Positions 1 through 7,786 of a stretch of 64,000 nucleotides of DNA are shown here, one piece after another. Both the position numbers and the translations under genes were made by a program. The stretch covers positions 595,905 through 659,904 of the forward strand of contig JXCB02000027.1 of the NCBI GenBank assembly GCA_000828075.3, written 5' to 3'. How positions within the stretch are numbered: position 1 is the stretch's first letter; each line of letters opens with the position of its first letter. Under the pieces are notes generated by a model, which had not been told where the DNA came from, did not search any database, and was given only the letters and a program-made list of their open reading frames with translations. The DNA is from Tolypothrix campylonemoides VB511288. Its GTDB lineage: Bacteria; Cyanobacteriota; Cyanobacteriia; Cyanobacteriales; Nostocaceae.

Positions 1-278
1 TCCTGCAAAACCTGTGAATGAATATCACCGTAATGAGGATGAGTCTTTTTGAGTAATGGTAATGTTTTCTTCTGTGAATAATAATCTGGGTTATCCCTTA
101 GTTCAGGTAATTGACAAACAAGAGGACAAGCGTTGACTGGACAACGATTTTGTTCATACCAATTAAATCTGTCAGCCAACAAGTAATTGTACTGGCCGCA
201 AAGCATAGATAACCATCTGTCTATACTTGCTGCTTGTTGTTTTGTTGGTCGTAGCTTATATTGATATGCTGTCCTCAT
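1..278 (-). CDS. tnpB: TnpB-type (IS200/IS605 OrfB) nuclease, N-terminal part, cut by window edge
   Basis: Reading from 278 to 1 on the minus strand gives about 92 residues with no stop, so the gene continues beyond the window. It begins [15 protein letters not shown], the typical opening of TnpB/OrfB proteins, followed by the helical N-terminal region rich in Trp, Tyr and Asn. The RuvC residues and zinc ribbon would lie outside the window. TnpB is an RNA-guided DNA endonuclease that helps its transposon persist. A small ribbon-helix-helix gene is divergent from it with a palindrome in between, exactly as in the element at 39-40.7 kb. The protein itself is clearly a different TnpB subtype from that second copy, whose opening residues differ. 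Confidence 0.75.
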   Translation of the reverse strand, partial: MRTAYQYKLRPTKQQAASIDRWLSMLCGQYNYLLADRFNWYEQNRCPVNACPLVCQLPELRDNPDYYSQKKTLPLLKKTHPHYGDIHSQVLQ

Positions 279-304
279 TTGTTTCTCACCCCCTTTGTTA
301 CACC

Positions 305-316
305 TATGCTAGCATA
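305..316. promoter_or_regulatory. 12-bp perfect palindrome between divergent tnpB and RHH gene
   Basis: The sequence TATGCTAGCATA reads the same on both strands. It lies 27 bases upstream of the tnpB start and just upstream of the divergent RHH reading frame. The second RHH-tnpB element has TATGCTAACATA (one change) at 39382-39393 in the same place. This is where an RHH dimer would be expected to bind; that role is an inference. Confidence 0.5.
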
Positions 317-333
317 AATGTTATGACAATGTC

Positions 334-510
334 CTGACAAAAATAAAAAATAAATATCTACAGATACGAATCAGCGAACGTAGGTTAAATAAGTTTCGTT
401 TGTATTCGGCTTGGAAAGACAAGACTATGACCCAAATACTTGAAGACTTCATTGACTCGTTACCAAGTCCAGAGATTGACAAAAACGAGGGTACCCCACT
501 CCCGCGCTAA
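334..510 (+). CDS. small ribbon-helix-helix (CopG-like) protein of the tnpB element, start uncertain
   Basis: A short frame ends in TAA at 508-510 and encodes KNKYLQIRISERRLNKFRL followed by a stretch ending in IDSLPSPEIDKNEG. It closely matches the 50-residue protein encoded at 39202-39354 next to the other tnpB. The beta strand followed by two helices is the ribbon-helix-helix pattern (Arc/CopG type), a dimeric DNA binder. At the position where the second copy has ATG, this copy has ATA (343-345). Translation would therefore need CTG at 334 or another rare start, or the gene is dead. It is divergent from tnpB and inside the element, so autoregulation or control of tnpB is plausible. Confidence 0.5.
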   Translation: MTKIKNKYLQIRISERRLNKFRLYSAWKDKTMTQILEDFIDSLPSPEIDKNEGTPLPR

Positions 511-605
511 ACTACGTTTAACATAAGTCGGGAGTACACCTCGTTTTTGTCCGGGCATTCATCCCGTCGCTGAATCAAAGATTACAGCGCGGGGCTTCTG
601 CCCGA
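478..605. mobile_element. terminal region of IS200/IS605-type element (hairpins)
   Basis: A 13-bp perfect inverted repeat (478-490 with 539-551) encloses a second 7-bp pair (498-504 with 529-535). This forms a long imperfect hairpin that also covers the RHH stop. Beyond it, the stretch from CCGGGCATTCATCCC to GGGGCTTCT (about 551-590) matches, in reverse complement, the left end of the element at about 39.07-39.13 kb. Subterminal hairpins are what TnpA-type transposases recognise in this family. The exact element boundary is not resolved. Confidence 0.5.
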
Positions 606-662
606 TTTAGCTAAATAGGCATCTCCAGAAATTAATTGTGCGTTGTTTACAACCCTTGTACC

Positions 663-682
663 AGACGTGCCATAGCACGTCT
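663..682. repeat. small palindromic hairpin AGACGTGC-CATA-GCACGTCT
   Basis: An 8-bp perfect stem with a 4-base loop, followed on the plus strand by a T-rich stretch. This palindrome resembles dispersed repeats common in filamentous cyanobacteria. It may act as a terminator, but no plus-strand gene ends immediately before it except the RHH frame. Confidence 0.45.
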
Positions 683-711
683 CTACATTGTTTTTTGGAG
701 AGGTCTATTGA

Positions 712-746
712 AAAGTGACTGCTATTATTGACAAAGCAGTCACTTT
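712..746 (-). terminator. hairpin downstream of the dioxygenase gene
   Basis: A 12-bp perfect inverted repeat (712-723 with 735-746) with an 11-base loop lies 29 bases beyond the stop of the minus-strand dioxygenase gene. Read on the minus strand the stem ends in TTT. This is consistent with a transcription terminator, although the T tract is short. Confidence 0.5.
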
Positions 747-774
747 GGGATGCCAACGCAGCCAATGACTCAAA

Positions 775-1554
775 TCACACCATCTGAAGTCCAACATCAA
801 AGGTTGCTGCGTAACCTTGTCCATTCTTGGTGAGCTTGAGCAACAATTGGTCGCCACCGTCTTTAAAAATTCCGTCCTCAGCGTTGTTCTGCGTGCGCTG
901 TCCCTGAAGAGCGTACGGTGCTTGGGTGTATACGCGATCGCTAATCGAGTCATTAAAGTACAGCTGTGACGTAAACTCATAACGCTGCCCTGATGTGGCA
1001 TTTGTGCGTACCTTAAAGTGGATATGAGCCGTTCTGCCTTGATACCAACCAGGATAAATGGTTATGAACTCGACAATTCCATTCGCCTTCGTTACTTGAT
1101 AGCCGCGCAGGAACTTTTTACCGACGGTATTGAAACTTGGGTCTGCCACGTCCGAATAAATGCCTAGCGCGTCACAGTGCCAGATATCCACAATAGCACC
1201 TGCTAGAGGCGTGCAGCCAGTACCGCTGATCCCAGAAACGCGAAGCGTCAGTTTGAGCGGTACACCGTGTTTCACCGAACCGTCCGACGGATCGGAGCGG
1301 ATGTCGGAGCGGTTGAGCTTCTCGTCCACGAAATAGGGCCCTTCAGTCTGCTCCGGACGCACGATACATGCAGGTAACGTAGTAAGATTGGCGGTCGATG
1401 ATGCTGCGACGGCTACACTTGACTGTGCCTGCGCGGAGCTAGACTTTCTAGGTGTGCATCCAACCAGAAATATTGCGGTTCCGGCTACCCTAAATAAACC
1501 AAGTGCCTCTCTTCGACTCAAAATCCGACTTAATTGACGATTATTATCTTTCAT
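775..1554 (-). CDS. intradiol ring-cleavage dioxygenase family lipoprotein
   Basis: The 259-residue protein matches the intradiol dioxygenase fold (protocatechuate 3,4-dioxygenase beta/catechol 1,2-dioxygenase family), which splits catechol-type rings using non-haem Fe(III). The four metal ligands of the family are visible as Tyr133 (GIYSDV), Tyr171 (GWYQGR), His177 and His179 (AHIHF). The N-terminus has SRREALGLF followed by a hydrophobic stretch and FLVGC at 29-33. That suggests Tat-type export with lipoprotein processing at Cys33 and so an envelope location. Residues 37-60 form a Ser/Ala-rich linker. It stands alone, with no other ring-degradation genes nearby, so the substrate is unknown. 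Confidence 0.85.
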   Translation of the reverse strand: MKDNNRQLSRILSRREALGLFRVAGTAIFLVGCTPRKSSSAQAQSSVAVAASSTANLTTLPACIVRPEQTEGPYFVDEKLNRSDIRSDPSDGSVKHGVPLKLTLRVSGISGTGCTPLAGAIVDIWHCDALGIYSDVADPSFNTVGKKFLRGYQVTKANGIVEFITIYPGWYQGRTAHIHFKVRTNATSGQRYEFTSQLYFNDSISDRVYTQAPYALQGQRTQNNAEDGIFKDGGDQLLLKLTKNGQGYAATFDVGLQMV

Positions 1555-1603
1555 AATGCCTATTTTTTAAATCCAGTGTATTTACGCTCACCAAACTCAA
1601 ACA

Positions 1604-1872
1604 ACTCTGTACATCACGATTGCTAATGCTTCAATTGACATTCCACTGGGCGACGCTCACGCATTTTTGACCGCTTCCATCGCGGTAATCCTGCGCGAAC
1701 CCGCAAGGTAGAAGGAATCGGACTGGGACTCGGCCTCGCCCGTGAAATTGCCCGGTCACATCATGGCGACCTTACCCTTGACTCACCTTGCCGATTACGT
1801 TACACACTTAAGCGATGGCTTCCCACCAATAATCTGTTTCTGCTGCTAACTCTGCTGACCTATCCATTCTAA
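1604..1872 (+). pseudogene. sensor histidine kinase relic (C-terminal ATPase domain, frameshifted)
   Basis: Two plus-strand frames join into a histidine-kinase ATPase tail. The first reads TLYITIANASIDIPLGDA (from 1604). After a shift near 1655-1660 the second reads RIFDRFHRGNPARTRKVEG and then GLGLGLAREIARSHHGDLTL. These are the F box and G2 box region of HATPase_c domains. There is no upstream kinase body; the sequence before it is the dioxygenase promoter region. The remaining frame runs into the 3' end of the convergent hydrolase gene. It is a decayed fragment, not a working gene. Confidence 0.7.
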
Positions 1873-2898
1873 AATCCGATTCCATGCCCACCACTGGTCG
1901 GGGTCTTTTGCTTGGCGCTGGCACTGTTTACTACTGATATAGCCAACATGACCACCGTAACGGGTTAGTAACAAATTTACCACTCGGTTGTTAGCACAGG
2001 CGGCTTGCAATTCAGGTATGATTGCTGGTTCAAAGAACGGGTCGTCTTCAGCGTAGATAATCAAAGTCGGTTTTGTCAGGTTTGGCAGCAGTGGCAAAGC
2101 GCTACTGGCATCGTAGTAAGCTTCCACTGTAGGAAAACCCAATCGCCCAATCACCAGTTCCTCGTCAAAACCCCAGATACTGTTCGCTCTTTCAATCGCC
2201 TCAGGGTCAATACTTCCAGGATGAGCGTCATGAATTCGCCAGGCGAGTTTTTTCAACTGCCGCGCGATCGCCCTTTCAAAGTACTTCCCTACCGGGTGTT
2301 TGACCAAAAAAGAGAGCGATCGCGCTGAATCCAAACTTGGACAAATGACTGCGGCACCGCCAATGTCGCTGTCTTCTAGCCCTAAATTTTCATCATTTGT
2401 AGTTAATTCCACAGCAGCTTTCACTGCCCATAGCGCCAATTGTCCTCCCAAAGAATACCCGGTAAACCAAAATTTTCCTGGGCATCCCATTGCTTTGGCA
2501 GCAGCGGCAATGCGAACAAAATCCTCTCCTTCGTACAACCCATCACTCGTTAACGTTGGCGACAACTGAGCCGTCTTACCGTGGGCACGCCAATCAAAGA
2601 GTACGACGGCGTACCCTTGAGCATATGCTTTGCGCCCCAGCAGCCTCAGATACCATTGGTCATCCAAATCACCTGTAATGCCATAAGTGCCGACAATAGT
2701 GCTATGAGCGTTTTCAGGGATAGCTACCCAGCCAAAAATCGGTACCCCTTGGGCACCTATAAAGATTTTTTCCTCATACGGCGGCTCTGGGTTTTGGGTT
2801 GTACGTTCCCAATCACGACTAGCCCAAACAGCGGTGTAGACAGTCAGGACAACACCGTTTTGCAAAAACCACGCTGGACTGTAAGAGGAGTCACACAT
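1846..2898 (-). CDS. alpha/beta hydrolase (YheT/EMB8-like)
   Basis: About 350 residues with an alpha/beta hydrolase core. The nucleophile elbow is GYSLGG (about residue 147-152), the acid is in the AEDDPFF stretch, and the catalytic His is in GGHVGY near the C-terminus. Length and the FDWRAHG motif before the elbow fit the YheT/EMB8-like group of serine hydrolases of unknown physiological substrate. The ATG at 2898 is preferred; an in-frame TTG three codons earlier is the only extension. It is divergent from rpaA. The 3' end overlaps a histidine-kinase relic on the other strand. Confidence 0.8.
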   Translation of the reverse strand: MCDSSYSPAWFLQNGVVLTVYTAVWASRDWERTTQNPEPPYEEKIFIGAQGVPIFGWVAIPENAHSTIVGTYGITGDLDDQWYLRLLGRKAYAQGYAVVLFDWRAHGKTAQLSPTLTSDGLYEGEDFVRIAAAAKAMGCPGKFWFTGYSLGGQLALWAVKAAVELTTNDENLGLEDSDIGGAAVICPSLDSARSLSFLVKHPVGKYFERAIARQLKKLAWRIHDAHPGSIDPEAIERANSIWGFDEELVIGRLGFPTVEAYYDASSALPLLPNLTKPTLIIYAEDDPFFEPAIIPELQAACANNRVVNLLLTRYGGHVGYISSKQCQRQAKDPDQWWAWNRILEWIGQQS

Positions 2899-3055
2899 TA
2901 AGACCAAAATTTAGTATAGTTTAGGTTTGGTTGCACAATCCTTTAATCTTAATCTTTATGTTATATTTAAATTATTTTTTATAATCAATAAAGCAATCTT
3001 TGTATCTACCAAAGGTTCTTATTTATCCTTAATAAGTAGTAATAAATTTTTACTA

Positions 3056-3802
3056 ATGCCGAGGATTCTTGTCATAGACGATGACCCTGCAATTTCAGAA
3101 CTCGTTGCCGTCAACTTAGAAATGGCTGGATATGATGTCAGCCAAGCTGAAGACGGCATCAAAGGTCAGGCGCTAGCTCTCCAGCTACAGCCAGATTTGA
3201 TTATGCTCGACCTAATGCTGCCCAGGGTAGATGGATTTACCATTTGCCAACGCCTGCGGCGGGATGAGCGTACAGCCGAAATTCCCGTTTTGATGTTAAC
3301 GGCTTTAAGCCAAACTCAGGACAAAGTCGAAGGCTTTAACGCTGGTGCAGATGATTACCTCACCAAGCCGTTTGAAGTTGAAGAAATGCTAGCACGGGTG
3401 CGGGCGCTCTTGCGACGTACTGACCGAATTCCTCAAGCTGCTAAGCACAGCGAAATTCTCAACTACGGACCGCTTACCCTGGTTCCAGAACGGTTTGAAG
3501 CAATATGGTTTGGTCAAACAGTGAAACTGACTCACTTGGAGTTTGAGCTTCTGCACTGTTTGCTGCAACGCCACGGTCAGACAGTTTCCCCCAGTGAAAT
3601 CCTTAGGGAAGTCTGGGGTTACGATCCAGATGATGATATCGAAACCATTCGCGTACACATTCGCCATTTGAGAACCAAACTAGAACCCGACCCGCGCCAT
3701 CCCCGCTACATTAAAACGGTATATGGCGCGGGTTACTGCTTGGAGCTACCCAGCTTACCTCAATCAACTGAAGGTGCTTCGACCACATCAGGAGTTGAGT
3801 AA
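3056..3802 (+). CDS. rpaA: response regulator RpaA, circadian clock output
   Basis: The 248-residue OmpR-type regulator starts [16 protein letters not shown] and matches RpaA along its whole length as I know it. The receiver domain (1-120) has the acidic pair at 8-10, phospho-acceptor Asp52 ([12 protein letters not shown]) and Lys in LTKPFE. The winged-helix domain (about 145-240) includes the [15 protein letters not shown] and [15 protein letters not shown] signatures. RpaA is phosphorylated by SasA under KaiABC control and drives dusk-phase transcription. The start at 3056 gives the usual family length; an upstream in-frame extension of 43 residues is AT-rich and unlikely. No kinase gene is adjacent. 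Confidence 0.93.
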   Translation: MPRILVIDDDPAISELVAVNLEMAGYDVSQAEDGIKGQALALQLQPDLIMLDLMLPRVDGFTICQRLRRDERTAEIPVLMLTALSQTQDKVEGFNAGADDYLTKPFEVEEMLARVRALLRRTDRIPQAAKHSEILNYGPLTLVPERFEAIWFGQTVKLTHLEFELLHCLLQRHGQTVSPSEILREVWGYDPDDDIETIRVHIRHLRTKLEPDPRHPRYIKTVYGAGYCLELPSLPQSTEGASTTSGVE

Positions 3803-4268
3803 CGAGAGTCAAATAAGGGGAGGTGATGACCGTGCGGAAAGTCGCTATGTGTCTTGTGCAGTCTTCTGGACTGCTGATGGCTCGACCTGCTGCAAAGTGT
3901 CTCACATATTGGTTTCCAATGCCAAAAAGGGGCGCGGTTTGATTTGATGGAGGATAAACTTACTCTCGCGCCCCCCGTGATAGATGATTGCGCCTCAATT
4001 CGGCTATCATTGTCCTTAAGTTGATTCAAAAAATTGACACTCTACGCTACGGAAAATTTAGAGAGTGCCAATAGTGTATCGTGTACCCAATGTGTTTGAT
4101 TTCAAGACCGCCGGGCATTGGCACACAAGGTAGCTTAATTCTGCCCGTGTCGCCTTTGCAGCGCAACATAAATGACGCACCTCTGTCAATTCCTTCAATT
4201 CCTTGACAGAGGTGCTTCGAGGCTATCATGCTTCCGCGTTATTTTCGGTATGAGTAGTTAGCAATTTA
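3803..4268. other. intergenic region after rpaA with inverted repeats
   Basis: No convincing gene. There is a long-loop GC-rich inverted repeat (GGGGCGCG at 3929-3936 with CGCGCCCC at 3967-3974) that may end rpaA transcription, and a 13-bp perfect hairpin at 4177-4215. A short frame (3826-3942) follows a GGGGAGGTG stretch and would encode 38 residues, but I recognise no family. Confidence 0.4.
4177..4215 (-). terminator. 13-bp perfect hairpin downstream of PEP-CTERM gene
   Basis: Arms 4177-4189 and 4203-4215 are exact reverse complements around a 13-base loop. It lies 53 bases beyond the stop of the minus-strand PEP-CTERM gene, so a terminator role for that gene is likely. The trailing T tract is weak. 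Confidence 0.45.
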
Positions 4269-5021
4269 TCAGTTTTTTGCCCTCAAGGATTTCTTGCGTG
4301 TTATGAGGTAGATGCCTAGCAGTGATAACCCAACTGTGCTTGCTGGTTCAGGAATTTTTTGCGGTGGTGTCACCCGAGTGATTCTGCCATAAAGACTCGG
4401 TGTCGTTTTCTGATCTTCAAGAACGCGAAATTCGCTAACACTTGTATTACCCCCATCTTGGCTAAAGCCAATGACATCCAGTAAGTACTCATTCCCATCC
4501 AACTTGAAACTGCGAGTGCCAAAATTTTCTTTGACATACACAGTATCGGCATCGTCATCAGGATCTTCTCCTGAGTTCGTTGTATTATCAAGCAGAAAGC
4601 CGAAGTTGAAAACTTCGCGGAGATTACTGGGGTCGGTAAATGATAAAGTGAGATTTAAAGGTACGGAATCGACGTTTGTCTTTTCCTCAACCTTGCCGTT
4701 GTAGTACTCTAAACTCCCTATCTTAAACAGTGAACCGACGTCGTCTGTGGAAATAGAATTTCCAGTAAAGGTCAGTTGATTTGCAGGTGTTCCATAGTTG
4801 TTTTCACGATCATCTGGACGAGAACGTCCCCAAGTAAATGTGTTAGTTCCCACACCAAAAAAAATGGGGTCGGTATTGCTCCCTGAATTAGGTGTTCCCC
4901 AGATACCACTCGAGTTGCCTAAAAAAGTTAGACCCTGAGCTTGACTGGAGAAACCAAGCGCTGTGATCACACTCACAGCAAAAGTTGACAAAGCAGTTGC
5001 AAAAACTGGACTTAGTTTCAT
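4269..5021 (-). CDS. PEP-CTERM sorted surface protein, choice-of-anchor K-like
   Basis: 250 residues with an N-terminal signal peptide (about 1-29, ending SSQAQG). A beta-rich body contains FTWGRSRPDD, LFKIGSLEYYNGKVEE and LDNTTNSGEDPDDDADTVYV, a pattern I associate with the choice-of-anchor K group. The C-terminus is IPEPASTVGLSLLGIYL followed by a basic tail, the PEP-CTERM signal that is cut by exosortase and anchors proteins at the cell surface. Binding partner and role are unknown. It has its own promoter region and stands alone. Confidence 0.8.
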   Translation of the reverse strand: MKLSPVFATALSTFAVSVITALGFSSQAQGLTFLGNSSGIWGTPNSGSNTDPIFFGVGTNTFTWGRSRPDDRENNYGTPANQLTFTGNSISTDDVGSLFKIGSLEYYNGKVEEKTNVDSVPLNLTLSFTDPSNLREVFNFGFLLDNTTNSGEDPDDDADTVYVKENFGTRSFKLDGNEYLLDVIGFSQDGGNTSVSEFRVLEDQKTTPSLYGRITRVTPPQKIPEPASTVGLSLLGIYLITRKKSLRAKN

Positions 5022-5404
5022 AGCTAGGCTTTTACTCCTATTCAGGAGCTTGTCTCAAGTTGGTATCCCGTCCACCTTAGTAAATCCACAGAAAAGTTGC
5101 CAAGAAATTAATCGAATTTTCATGAAATCTTTTTATAGACTTTGTAAATTCTTATCAAAGCAACTCTCTTTTTAGATTGTTGATAACGCTATCATTATAA
5201 GGGCTTCATAGAATATTTAGTGTTATTTAAAGGTTAACCTAAACTTAACACATAACTTTTTTATTAGAAAAACAAACCAAAATGCACATATAACAGTCAA
5301 TAACTCACGACTAAGCTGAGTACACCTATAATCGTGGCTTATTGACTGTTAAATTGACGAGGTACAAAGTTTTTTTTAAACTTCCCCACCTCTGCGTGTC
5401 CCTT
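5022..5404. other. intergenic region between chlP and the PEP-CTERM gene
   Basis: Contains the upstream region of the PEP-CTERM gene and a 13-bp inverted repeat (5291-5303 with 5339-5351). An inner CACGA/TCGTG pair lies at 5306-5310 and 5332-5336. The hairpin sits just downstream of chlP (minus strand) and may end its transcript. No other gene is seen. Confidence 0.5.
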
Positions 5405-6625
5405 CTAGGGAGCAAGGGCGTTACCGCGAAGTAAGCTACCAATAGTCTTGGCAGTAATTTTCAGTTGAGTAATGGGATTCGCTGGCACAACTGTTTTGTA
5501 GAGATAGCTATCAAAAGTCAGGCGTTGGACGTCCAGGTCAGCGCACATTTCCACAAAAGCTTCGCGGGTGGCGTCAGAACGGTAAAATACGGATTGAAGG
5601 ATATCCAGTACTTTGTAGGTCAGCCCGTATTTGCGATCCCAGCGCTTAATATACACCTTGAGGTCGGCTTCTGTAGGAATGCGGCTACCGCCATTTGACA
5701 TTTCTACAATCGTTTCGGCACACATCCGTCCTGATTTGGCAGCAAAGTAAATGCCTTCACCAGAAGACTTGGTGACATAACCAGCAGCATCACCCACCAA
5801 AGCTATTCTCCCAACCACGCGACGGGGACGCGGATGTTCGGGAATCGGGTGTGCTTCTACTTTGATAATTTGACCGCCAATCAGCTTGCGGGCTGCACGC
5901 GCACGGATACCGGCTTGCAATTGTTTGATGCTAGCTTTGTTAACGTGCATCGTACCAGTTCCCACTGCGACGTGGTCGTATTTGGGGAAAACCCAAGCGT
6001 AGAAGTCTGGAGACACATCGTCGCCGACGTACATTTCGGCGAGATCTTCGTAGTACATCATTTTATCTTTAGGCAGGCGAATGCGCTCTTGGAAAGCGAT
6101 CGCATAGTTGTAATCCCCTGCATCCATTTCCTTAGCTATGCGGGAATTTGCCCCATCAGCCCCGATGATCAAATCGACCTTTAGAGTTTTGGCAATACCT
6201 TGGGCACCGCCTTCTGTGTGGTCTACATAATGAATGGTATAGGGGTCTGTATTGTTGGTGGGAATATCGAGTTTATGAACAGTGGCATTAATTAAATTTG
6301 CGCCCAATTTTGCCGCGCGATCGCGCAGGTAACCATCCAGCACCTCACGGCGGCACATTCCTATATATTCGTCTTGTTTTTCTAAATTGATGTCAACCTC
6401 ACGATTCGAGGGTGAAATCATTTTCATCTTCCGCACTTGGCGATCGATAATATTCTGCGGCAGGTCAAATTCACTCACCATGCACAGGGGAATAGCACCG
6501 CCACAAGGTTTGGCATTATCTAGCTTGCGCTCAAACAGATAGGTTTCAATTCCAGCTTTGCAGAGTGTTTCTGCGGCAGATGAACCAGCTGGACCTGACC
6601 CAACAACAGCAACCCGTAGTGTCAA
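5405..6625 (-). CDS. chlP: geranylgeranyl diphosphate/chlorophyllide reductase ChlP
   Basis: 406 residues from the TTG at 6625 (TLRVAVVGSGPAGSSAA), which is the usual length and start of cyanobacterial ChlP. A GGGAGA Shine-Dalgarno lies just upstream. An ATG at 6691 would add 22 residues with no family match. ChlP reduces geranylgeranyl groups to phytyl for chlorophyll, tocopherol and phylloquinone, using NADPH and FAD. The N-terminal GSGPAGSSAA dinucleotide-binding loop, the RKLDNAKPCGGAIP stretch and the GDAAGYVTKSSGEG flavin motif are all intact. It is monocistronic. Confidence 0.95.
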   Translation of the reverse strand: MTLRVAVVGSGPAGSSAAETLCKAGIETYLFERKLDNAKPCGGAIPLCMVSEFDLPQNIIDRQVRKMKMISPSNREVDINLEKQDEYIGMCRREVLDGYLRDRAAKLGANLINATVHKLDIPTNNTDPYTIHYVDHTEGGAQGIAKTLKVDLIIGADGANSRIAKEMDAGDYNYAIAFQERIRLPKDKMMYYEDLAEMYVGDDVSPDFYAWVFPKYDHVAVGTGTMHVNKASIKQLQAGIRARAARKLIGGQIIKVEAHPIPEHPRPRRVVGRIALVGDAAGYVTKSSGEGIYFAAKSGRMCAETIVEMSNGGSRIPTEADLKVYIKRWDRKYGLTYKVLDILQSVFYRSDATREAFVEMCADLDVQRLTFDSYLYKTVVPANPITQLKITAKTIGSLLRGNALAP

Positions 6626-6691
6626 AGGTCTTCTCCCAATCTTGACATTTACCGAAAGCATACTATCACGGACTTTTGCTAGAGTCTCCAC

Positions 6692-6950
6692 TCCAGTTTC
6701 GAGATTTGATATAAACGCAATATTCCTTAATATTTCGCTACGAACACTTAGGTTGAAAATTGCTCATCAAGTCGCACTGAGGAAACCCCATCTTTGGGTC
6801 TATCTTAGTGGGGAGGAATCAGTCTCCCCCCCAAATCGTCGCAGAATTGTCCAATCCCTGGAATAAGGCGGACTATTGCAATCCCCGTCTTCAATTCCTC
6901 CCAGTTCCCAGTCCCTAATCCCTAGTCCCCTGTCCCCTAAATGGTAATTT
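6692..6950. repeat. intergenic with C-rich heptameric repeats
   Basis: Between chlP and the GAF gene. The stretch at about 6898-6940 consists of degenerate tandem CCCAGTC/CCCTAGT heptamers, the short tandemly repeated repetitive type common in Nostocales. Confidence 0.5.
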
Positions 6951-7559
6951 TTATGCAAATTTTACGGTATTGACAAAGGTGCGTTTATTGAAGCCGAGGA
7001 TCTCCAACCAACCTTTCTGGTTGTCGCAGACCTGATCGAATTTCAGGAGTCCTGCATCCTTGATCTCTATTTTGAGGCGATGGGCAACGAGTTGCAGTTG
7101 CTCCACATCGCGATCCGTGAATTGGTGAGGCTCCAAAGTGCCGACGTGCAGGACTCCGACCACTTCCTGATTCAAACACACCGGGATGCCGACGAGCGAT
7201 CGCAGACCCTTCTGGCGTAAAATAGGGCTAATAACCTCGACCTGCGCCAAGTTATTGACTATCATTGGTGACCTACTTGCGGCGATGCGACCAGCGACGC
7301 CCTGTCCTATGGGGATAAGGATCTGTTGTACGATTTCCTCCTCAAGTCCGAGAGTGGCGTACACAGCTAATTTCTGCCGATCCGCAATAGGCAGCAGCAA
7401 CGTAACGGTATCTACAGACATATACTCTTGCAGCCACGCGAGCAGCTTTTTCAAGGAAGCGGCTAGCTTTGTTGTCGTGCCGTTCTGCTCCCCAGCTACA
7501 AACACGTCCCAGCCCCTATAAGGTCTTGGTAAACCAGTAGAATCTCCCCAAAATACCAT
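6951..7559 (-). CDS. stand-alone GAF domain protein
   Basis: About 202 residues from the ATG at 7559, which has a GGAG seven bases upstream; an ATG 57 bases further out lacks this. Residues about 40-180 form one GAF domain, including LGLEEEIVQQILIPIGQG, GVAGRIAASRSPMIVNNL and GIPVCLNQEVVGVLHVG. There is no bilin-attachment Cys in the expected place, no kinase and no cyclase domain. It is probably a small sensory or redox-type GAF protein acting with partners encoded elsewhere. It lies upstream of chlP on the same strand but 325 bases away, so it is probably a separate unit. Confidence 0.7.
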   Translation of the reverse strand: MVFWGDSTGLPRPYRGWDVFVAGEQNGTTTKLAASLKKLLAWLQEYMSVDTVTLLLPIADRQKLAVYATLGLEEEIVQQILIPIGQGVAGRIAASRSPMIVNNLAQVEVISPILRQKGLRSLVGIPVCLNQEVVGVLHVGTLEPHQFTDRDVEQLQLVAHRLKIEIKDAGLLKFDQVCDNQKGWLEILGFNKRTFVNTVKFA

Positions 7560-7681
7560 GATTGCACTCCAGTAACTGTAAAATACTGACGTTGCTAGGG
7601 TTGCATAAGCTCCCACCTCGCGTGCTTTACTCTTGTGCTAATCCTAAAGAACTGGGGGTACTTTTATCAGAAATTTGGGTC

Positions 7682-7786
7682 TATAGCAGGGGACTGGGGA
7701 CTGGGGACTGGGGACTGGGTGAAAAGTCTTTTTGTGTCTAGGTTTTATCATCTGTTAGCGTCGTACGCACCTTGGCTGTTGCTATA
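7682..7786. mobile_element. 105-bp MITE-like repeat, copy 1
   Basis: The element starts TATAGCAG and ends TGCTATA, so it has short terminal inverted repeats. It contains GGGGACT heptamers followed by a unique part with GTTAGCGTCGTACGCACC. The reverse complement at 27390-27494 is also 105 bp and differs at only about four positions. There is no coding capacity, consistent with a miniature element mobilised in trans. Confidence 0.7.

Noticed and set aside
4047-4229. 60-codon minus-strand frame downstream of the PEP-CTERM gene
   Set aside because: It spans the 13-bp hairpin and shows no recognisable motif; treated as non-coding.
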